Shown here in pieces: positions 59,013-64,000 of a DNA stretch of 64,000 nt. The stretch's first letter is position 1, and the number at the start of each line of letters is the position of its first letter. Origin of the DNA: Motiliproteus sp965230735 (GTDB lineage: Bacteria; Pseudomonadota; Gammaproteobacteria; Pseudomonadales; Balneatricaceae); contig NZ_OZ246016.1 of NCBI RefSeq assembly GCF_965230735.1, positions 372,001 to 436,000 on the forward strand, read 5' to 3'. Below the pieces are notes generated by a model. The model saw only the letters and a list, made by a program, of their open reading frames with translations, had not been told where the DNA came from and searched no databases. The translations under genes and the position numbers were made by a program.

Positions 59013-59558
59013 AATTAATCCCTCAGTCTCTGCTCCCGAAAGACGGGGATAACCATCACCCCGTCAATTGACAAAAATCATTAATGACATTTGTCAATTA
59101 ATCCTTCAATAACAACAATTTATTTGAGGGATTAAACCATATCCCATCTGCATTAATAATTAGAAAATCTAATCAGTCGATTCGAATTTCCTCAACAATA
59201 CGGCTTTGCCAATACCCCTAGCAGACCGGCAAGAGAATCATTGGCTTCACTGCAAACAGGCACCATTTAACCGTAGGACTCTGCCTAAGCCGGTGTATTT
59301 ACTTGAATTTCAATAACCCCGGCAGATACAAAAGACGCGCTACGATTAGCGGTGAAGGCGACCGTTAAGATGGCCGGGTTATCGGATAGAACGGATTTTC
59401 TGTCGGTCAGGGGCATTTCGTGCTTGTTGATCTAAGTCATTAGATCGTCGATCTGGCCTCGATAGCCCGACAGAGCAATTAAGAATCCCCTGCTGTTGAG
59501 GCTTAGCGGAGCACTGATCAAGCGGTCAGGGCGCAAGCCGAACCGCAGCCTCAACCAT
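59013..59558. other. Long intergenic region upstream of the signalling cluster
   Basis: About 545 nt without a credible gene. Close to the cluster start lies the inverted repeat AATTGACAAA-N14-TTTGTCAATT (59066-59075 and 59090-59099), a possible operator. The part 59090-59200 is markedly AT-rich and probably holds the cluster promoter. I see no Pho box in this stretch. Confidence 0.5.
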
Positions 59559-59584
59559 AAAAAAAGGGAAGCATCCTGCTTCCC
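59559..59584 (-). terminator. Rho-independent terminator after pstS
   Basis: Minus strand GGGAAGCA-GGA-TGCTTCCC followed by seven T, about 60 nt past the pstS stop. Isolates pstS as a single-gene transcript. Confidence 0.92.
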
Positions 59585-59642
59585 TGGGGTTCGTCCCTGA
59601 ATATCGAGGCACCGTTGCCGATGCCTCAAGCTTGGATTCGAC

Positions 59643-60635
59643 TTACTTGGCAGCCATCGCCATGTCGACGCCGATGCTGGCCAGGGTCTTTTCGACAACC
59701 TTGCTCGGCAGCGGAATGTAACCGTCCTTAACAACGATCTCCTGACCGGCTTTGGACATCACCATCTTGATGAATTCGCGATCCAGCGGAGACAGCGGCT
59801 TGTTCGGCGCTTTGTTGACGTAAACGTACAGGAAGCGAGACAGCGGGTACTTGCCGCTCACTGCCATATCCGGAGTCGCGGAGATGTAGTTGTCGCCCTT
59901 CTTGCTCAGCGGCAGTGCGCGAACAGAAGAGGTCTTGTAGCCGATACCGGAGTAGCCGATGCCGTTCAGCGAGGTAGAAACAGACTGAACAACAGAAGCA
60001 GAACCCGGCTGCTCGTTTACGCTGCTCTTGAAGTCGCCCTTACACAGCGCCTTCTTCTTGAAGTAGCCGTAGGTACCGGAGACTGAGTTGCGGCCGTACA
60101 GCTGTACGGTCTGCTTACCCAGGTTACCGGTCACGCCCAGGTCACCCCAGGTCTTAACGTCGGCAGCAGCGCCACACTTACGAGTGCTGGAGAATACCGC
60201 GTCAACGTCGGCGATGCTCATGCCCTTGATCGGGTTGTCTTTGTGTACGAATACCGCCAGGGCGTCGATAGCAACCGGAATAGCAGTCGGCTTGTAACCG
60301 TGCTTCTTCTCGAAAGCTTCCAGCTCCTTATCCTTCATCTTGCGGCTCATCGGGCCCAGGTTAGAAGTGCCTTCGGTCAGCGCGGGCGGCGCAGTGGAAG
60401 AACCAGCAGCCTGGATCTGGATGTTGACGTTGGGGTAGTGACGCTTGAAGTCTTCAGCCCACAGAGTCATCAGGTTGGCCAGAGTGTCGGAACCGACGCT
60501 GGACAGGTTGCCAGAGACACCGCTGGTCTTGTTGTACATCGGCAGTTTCGGATCAAGCAGGTCAGATGCTTGGGCACCGGCACTGATACCGGTAGCGGCC
60601 AGAGTTACAGCGGCCAGCAGTTTTTTAACGCTCAT
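59643..60635 (-). CDS. pstS: Phosphate-binding protein PstS
   Basis: 330 aa periplasmic binding protein. Signal peptide MSVKKLLAAVTLAATGISAGAQA. Core of the PstS family: SVGSDTLANLMTLWAEDFKRHYP, AAGSSTAPPALTEGTSNLGPMSRKM and YGRNSVSGTYGYFKKKALC. Start ATG 60635 with CAGGAG 5 nt upstream. It is separated from pstCAB by a six-gene cluster yet shares Pho-box control. It delivers phosphate to PstCA and takes part in PhoR/PhoU signalling. Confidence 0.96.
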   Translation of the reverse strand: MSVKKLLAAVTLAATGISAGAQASDLLDPKLPMYNKTSGVSGNLSSVGSDTLANLMTLWAEDFKRHYPNVNIQIQAAGSSTAPPALTEGTSNLGPMSRKMKDKELEAFEKKHGYKPTAIPVAIDALAVFVHKDNPIKGMSIADVDAVFSSTRKCGAAADVKTWGDLGVTGNLGKQTVQLYGRNSVSGTYGYFKKKALCKGDFKSSVNEQPGSASVVQSVSTSLNGIGYSGIGYKTSSVRALPLSKKGDNYISATPDMAVSGKYPLSRFLYVYVNKAPNKPLSPLDREFIKMVMSKAGQEIVVKDGYIPLPSKVVEKTLASIGVDMAMAAK

Positions 60636-60692
60636 TGATTGCTCCTGAGTAATTCTCATTCGACTAACAGTGTCATTAAGTGACTGCAGGCC

Positions 60693-60726
60693 ACTATAGG
60701 GGCGTTTTGTGACACTTATATGAACG
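60693..60726 (-). promoter_or_regulatory. Pho box and -10 of pstS
   Basis: Minus strand CGTTCAT-ATAA-GTGTCAC (60709-60726; 13 of 18 match the E. coli consensus), 10-nt spacer, -10 TATAGT (60693-60698), then about 50 nt to the start codon. Confidence 0.75.
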
Positions 60727-60821
60727 TCGAAAAAAATCCTGTGTCGACCAATTGATTACATAACCGCCAGTGGGTGCTATGATCGCAGCGGTTTTTCAGC
60801 CCCCAAATCCGAAGAATAATA

Positions 60822-61217
60822 ATGTCCGAACTAGATAATCTGCCCGCCCCCGATGGCGAACTGACCCTGCAATTACCGGCCTCGCAAGAGGGTCGCAATA
60901 TTTTTGGTGATATCTACGGCGGTTGGCTCTCGGCCCAGATCGTGACAGCGGCGGAGACCCGTGCAGCCCAGGTCGCCAGCGGCCGGGTCTCGACGGTTTC
61001 TATCGGTGCGATCGATTTTATGTCCCCGGTTCTGGTCGGCACCCTGCTCAGTTTCCATACTCAGGTGATAGAAACCGGGCACTCCTCGATGCGGATTAAA
61101 GTCGAGGTCTGGGGCCGCTGCCATGATGGCAAAGGGTTACGCAAGATCACCGAAGCCGAGACCGTGCAGGTCGCGCTTGATCAACAAGGTCGCATTCGGC
61201 GCCTGCCAATCGATTAA
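60822..61217 (+). CDS. YciA-like acyl-CoA thioesterase
   Basis: 131 aa hot-dog-fold thioesterase. NIFGDIYGGWLSAQIVTAAE holds the catalytic Asp and helix of the YciA family, IGAIDFMSPVLVGTLLSFHTQV the second half, and GKGLRKITEAETVQVAL the last strands. Hydrolyses acyl-CoAs in the cytoplasm. Divergent from pstS with about 100 nt between the pstS Pho box and its start. Confidence 0.88.
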   Translation: MSELDNLPAPDGELTLQLPASQEGRNIFGDIYGGWLSAQIVTAAETRAAQVASGRVSTVSIGAIDFMSPVLVGTLLSFHTQVIETGHSSMRIKVEVWGRCHDGKGLRKITEAETVQVALDQQGRIRRLPID

Positions 61218-61231
61218 TCCCTGGGGCGATC

Positions 61232-62071
61232 TCAGGGGGAGGTAGGGCGACTCACCAGTCGCAACCGCTCCTGCTGCTCCATGATCAGAGCCGAGGCGGT
61301 TAACAGCCGGATCCCCTGCTCGTCCAGCAGCGGCAACGCCAGCCTCAGATAGTCCACCGTCACCGGATAAGGGTGTCCGATCACCACCGCACTACCATGG
61401 CGACGGGCGATCGCCAGCGCCTTCATAAACTGGCGATGAACAAACTCGGTGGTGCGCTCATGGTCGAGAAAGACATCCCGCTTCAGATTGGGGATTCCAT
61501 AGCGACGGGCCGTTTCCCAGGCAATGCTCGACGCCGAGGTACGACTGTCGATAAAGAACAGTCCTCGCTCACGCGCCAGCTCCATCACCCACTCCATCTG
61601 CGGCTGCAACGTGGTCAACAGACTGCCCATATGGTTGTTCAGCCCTTGCACATGGGGGATCACGTCCAGATCCCCCTGCAACACCTGACGAAATTGCTGT
61701 TTCCCCAGATCCGCCGTCAAAGCCCCCGGTCCGAGCGGGCGATCTCGGGTGTTCTGCATCGGTGCATGAAGGATCACATCCTTGCCATCGGCGAAGGCCT
61801 TGCGGGCCAGCTTCGGTCCGAATGGACTATGGGGCAGGAACGCATAAGTAACGGGGCCGGGCAACTCGACTGCCGCCCGACCACGGGCATAGTTATCGCC
61901 GACATCGTCGATAATAATCACCAGCGCCGGCTGACTCACCGAATCACTGACCTCGGCCGGGTGCGGCTCGGATGTCGATGCTCGGTTTGCCCCACTGGCC
62001 GGCGCCACTGTCAACAGCAGCGCCAGCGCAGCCGCGATGCCCGCGGCCAAAGCCCGCAAACCGCGACGCAT
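61232..62071 (-). CDS. Divergent polysaccharide deacetylase family protein (YibQ-like)
   Basis: 279 aa, signal peptide (ALAAGIAAALALLLTVAPASG). NodB-like fold in divergent form: ALVIIDDVGDN-like IIIDDVGDNYARG, VTYAFLPHSPFG, ILHAPMQN, NNHMGSLLTT and FIDSRTSASS. Family members are periplasmic and of unknown substrate. Its start overlaps the stop of the S41 peptidase gene by 1 nt; envC - S41 peptidase - deacetylase is the normal gammaproteobacterial order (yibP-yibQ in E. coli). Confidence 0.92.
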   Translation of the reverse strand: MRRGLRALAAGIAAALALLLTVAPASGANRASTSEPHPAEVSDSVSQPALVIIIDDVGDNYARGRAAVELPGPVTYAFLPHSPFGPKLARKAFADGKDVILHAPMQNTRDRPLGPGALTADLGKQQFRQVLQGDLDVIPHVQGLNNHMGSLLTTLQPQMEWVMELARERGLFFIDSRTSASSIAWETARRYGIPNLKRDVFLDHERTTEFVHRQFMKALAIARRHGSAVVIGHPYPVTVDYLRLALPLLDEQGIRLLTASALIMEQQERLRLVSRPTSP

Positions 62072-63369
62072 CAGGAGGCTTTGACCGCCACGATCGACAG
62101 CGCTTTCAGCAGATTCAGCGCTTCATTCAGTTGGTAGTCGTTCTCCAGCAGTTTGGCATCGGACTCGCTGCGGCCGTTGTCGCTGCCCTGGGCGGCATCG
62201 CTGCCGTTGCCATTGTCCAGATGACCCACCAGATCCGATTCCTTAACCCGTTGTCGGGTATCAAGCCGGGTCAGGGTCGCCTGTTCGACTTCGATATCCG
62301 GCACGATACCTTCGGCCTGGATCGAGCGTCCGTTGGGCGTGAAGTAACGGGCGGTGGTCAGTTTCAAGGCCCGCTCGTTGGCCAACGGCAATACCGTCTG
62401 CACCGACCCTTTACCGAAACTGGGAGTTCCCATGATGACCGCGCGACCATGATCCTGCAGTGCGCCAGCCACGATTTCCGAAGCCGAGGCCGAACCGCTG
62501 TTGATCAATACCACCAGCGGTAGCTCACCACTGGGATTCTGCGGCGTGGCGCTGTAACTCAGATCGCTCTGCTGAATCCGGCCCTTGGTATAAACCACCA
62601 GTCCCTCTTCGAGGAACGCGTCACTGACTTCAACCGCCGCCTGCAACACCCCGCCCGGGTTGTTGCGCAGATCCAGAATCAAGCCACGCAACTGTCCCTG
62701 CTGCTTCAGTTTCTCGATCGCCTTGACCAGATCTTCACCGGTATGGACTTGGAACTGGGATACCCGCAGATAGCCGAAATTATCATCCAACATCCGCTGC
62801 TTGACGCTGGTGACCTTAATCACCGCCCGGGTCAGAGTCAGCACCAGCGGCTGCGGCTGGTTATCGCGCATGATGGTCAACTCGATTTTGGTGCCGGGCT
62901 TACCGCGCATCAGGTTGACCGCCTGCATCAGGTCCAACCCCCGAACCGGCTTATTGTCCAGCTTGACGATCCGGTCACCGGGCTGCACTCCGGCCCGCTG
63001 AGCCGGTGTGTCATCGATCGGCGCCACCACCCGGATCGCGCCATCTTCCATGCCGACTTCAATCCCGAGGCCGCCGAACTCACCACTGGTATTGACCTGC
63101 AGACTGTCGAACGCCCGCGGATCCAGGTAGGCGGAGTGCGGGTCCAGTCCGCTCAACATCCCCTTGATCGCGTTCTCCAACAGCTCCTCATCGGTGACCG
63201 GTTCGACGTAGGCCCCCTTGATCCGCTCGAACACCTCGGCAAAGGTGCGCAACTCCTCAAGCGGTAATGGCGGTTTCGGCTCGCTCTGCTCTTCGGCCAC
63301 TGCCACGCCACAGCCCAGGCCTAAACCCAAAACCAGAATTGCTGTCAGTTGTTTGGCTGTTTTCTTCAT
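62071..63369 (-). CDS. ctpA: S41-family C-terminal processing peptidase
   Basis: 432 aa from ATG 63369, after AAGGA. Signal peptide ends near AVAEE. PDZ domain about residues 95-180 (GLGIEVGMEDGAIRVVAP, AGVQPGDRIVKLDNKPVRG). Protease domain: DLRNNPGGVLQAAV, catalytic Ser in SGSASASEIV (292-300) and Lys320 in PSFGKGSVQT. Cleaves periplasmic proteins at their C-termini; in pseudomonads CtpA controls cell-wall hydrolases, fitting the EnvC-like gene upstream. Confidence 0.95.
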   Translation of the reverse strand: MKKTAKQLTAILVLGLGLGCGVAVAEEQSEPKPPLPLEELRTFAEVFERIKGAYVEPVTDEELLENAIKGMLSGLDPHSAYLDPRAFDSLQVNTSGEFGGLGIEVGMEDGAIRVVAPIDDTPAQRAGVQPGDRIVKLDNKPVRGLDLMQAVNLMRGKPGTKIELTIMRDNQPQPLVLTLTRAVIKVTSVKQRMLDDNFGYLRVSQFQVHTGEDLVKAIEKLKQQGQLRGLILDLRNNPGGVLQAAVEVSDAFLEEGLVVYTKGRIQQSDLSYSATPQNPSGELPLVVLINSGSASASEIVAGALQDHGRAVIMGTPSFGKGSVQTVLPLANERALKLTTARYFTPNGRSIQAEGIVPDIEVEQATLTRLDTRQRVKESDLVGHLDNGNGSDAAQGSDNGRSESDAKLLENDYQLNEALNLLKALSIVAVKAS

Positions 63370-63410
63370 ACCAGTCCTTTTCAGGGGCAACCCTTCGCCC
63401 CGGCTATGGG

Positions 63411-64000
63411 TCAACGTCGTTTCAACCACAGGATCGGATCGACCGGATTACCCTGATGACGAATCGCAAAATAAAGCCCGGCACTGCCCTGGCCTCCACT
63501 ATCGCCCACGGTGGCAACCTGCTCACCGCTGGCGATCCAATCTCCGACCTCTCGCACAAGGCTCTGATTATGAGCATAGAGGCTCATATAATCATCGCCA
63601 TGATCAAGGATCAGCAACAGACCGTAACCTCGCAGCCAGTCGGAGAATACCACCCGGCCATGGTGAATCGCCTTGACCGAATCGCCGGTCCGCGCACCGA
63701 CCAGAATACCGTCGCGACGAACGCCCTGGGAATTTCGGCTACCGTAGGCCCGAAGCACCCTTTTCCGATTAGTCGGCCAGGGCAGCTTGCCCTTGAGCTT
63801 AGCAAAAGCCTGGGTCGACACCTTTAATTCATTGAGTGCCAGGGTTTGCTGGAGTTCCTTCAGCACCTGTTTCAATCGCTGCTGATCGGTTTTCAAACGT
63901 TTCAGCGATTGGGTCTGGCCGCTGATCTTTTTTGTTAACGAAGTCAGGGCCTGCTGGCGTGCCTGGCGACTCTGGGTCAGCTTGTTGGAACTGGCGGCCA
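63411..64000 (-). CDS. envC: Murein hydrolase activator EnvC-like (5' part outside window)
   Basis: The reading frame continues past the window end; 196 residues of the C-terminus are seen. The upstream part is a coiled coil rich in Gln, Lys and Leu (QARQQALTSLTKKISGQ, LKQVLKELQQTLAL). The last ~125 residues are a LytM/M23 domain (GTVVAIHHG-like KAIHHGRVVFSDWLRGYG, LILDHGDDYMSLYAHN) ending LYFAIRHQGNPVDP. The HxH zinc pair expected in active enzymes is replaced (LYFAIR), as in EnvC, which activates amidases instead of cutting peptidoglycan itself. Confidence 0.9.
   Translation of the reverse strand, partial: AASSNKLTQSRQARQQALTSLTKKISGQTQSLKRLKTDQQRLKQVLKELQQTLALNELKVSTQAFAKLKGKLPWPTNRKRVLRAYGSRNSQGVRRDGILVGARTGDSVKAIHHGRVVFSDWLRGYGLLLILDHGDDYMSLYAHNQSLVREVGDWIASGEQVATVGDSGGQGSAGLYFAIRHQGNPVDPILWLKRR

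Noticed and set aside
59066..59099. TGTCA half-sites read as a Pho box
   Set aside because: The half-sites are inverted or 16 nt apart, not direct repeats in 11-bp phase as in the three accepted boxes.
1..64000. CRISPR arrays, rRNA genes, transposase genes or IS elements
   Set aside because: I looked for regularly spaced repeats and transposase motifs and saw none; the only clear RNA gene is tRNA-Arg.

Overview
The window is about 64 kb of chromosome from a Gram-negative, high-GC gammaproteobacterium. The ubiC-ubiA / phoB-phoR / pst-phoU set, cytochrome c4, engB, cysZ, a YjaG-type protein, TRAP transporters and Cache-domain chemoreceptors suggest a marine Oceanospirillales/Alteromonadales-like organism. 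That placement is inferred from gene content and protein resemblance; no search was run.

Layout. (1) 1-13.65 kb: two paralogous TRAP transporters (dctPQM), each divergent from its own LysR regulator, flank a large exported ankyrin protein. The second runs into a catabolic set: a [2Fe-2S] subunit, two FAD oxidoreductases and a RidA deaminase. These resemble the opine, hydroxyproline and HcnABC-type amine dehydrogenases. The first LysR protein resembles OccR/NocR regulators of opine catabolism. The likely theme is import and oxidation of an opine-like or imino-acid compound, with RidA removing reactive imines. (2) 13.8-20.4 kb: endonuclease I, two closely similar chemoreceptors, a GAF-GGDEF protein with a degenerate signature, and free methionine-R-sulfoxide reductase. 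(3) 20.5-24.2 kb: a five-gene operon led by a TetR regulator with its own palindromic operator, then two small membrane proteins, a fatty-acid-hydroxylase/sterol-desaturase protein and a radical SAM protein. (4) 24.2-25.5 kb: a small ankyrin protein, a putatively Tat-exported deaminase and a gene remnant.

(5) 25.5-36.2 kb is accessory DNA, AT-richer at its left side. Its left half (25.6-30.25 kb) carries a PD-(D/E)XK-like protein, a HEPN-like protein, a CoiA-like nuclease and a two-helix membrane protein with a Cys-rich tail, together a candidate defence cluster. Its right half is a compact element of about 5.7 kb bounded by a 16-bp repeat of the tRNA-Arg(CCG) 3' end (30497-30512 and 36149-36164). 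It carries two tyrosine recombinases, a ParB-like protein, a XRE/ImmA pair and a 42-residue basic protein.

(6) 36.2-49.2 kb is core genome: an unknown multi-spanning membrane protein, cytochrome c4, engB, yjaG-like, cysZ, phoR-phoB, ubiA-ubiC, HU, fhs and phoU. (7) 49.3-60.7 kb is the phosphate uptake locus pstS / pstCAB-phoU. PhoB boxes are visible before pstS, pstC and phoB, each exactly 10 nt from a -10 hexamer. Between pstS and pstC lies an unusual six-gene minus-strand cluster: a signal-less PhnD-like binding protein, an Aer-type PAS protein, a Roadblock/LC7 protein, a probable divergent Roadblock protein, a pseudo-receiver/coiled-coil protein and a small helical protein. I regard it as the best candidate for an undescribed signalling system here. 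(8) 60.8-64 kb: a YciA-like thioesterase, divergent polysaccharide deacetylase, S41 peptidase and an EnvC-like protein running off the end.
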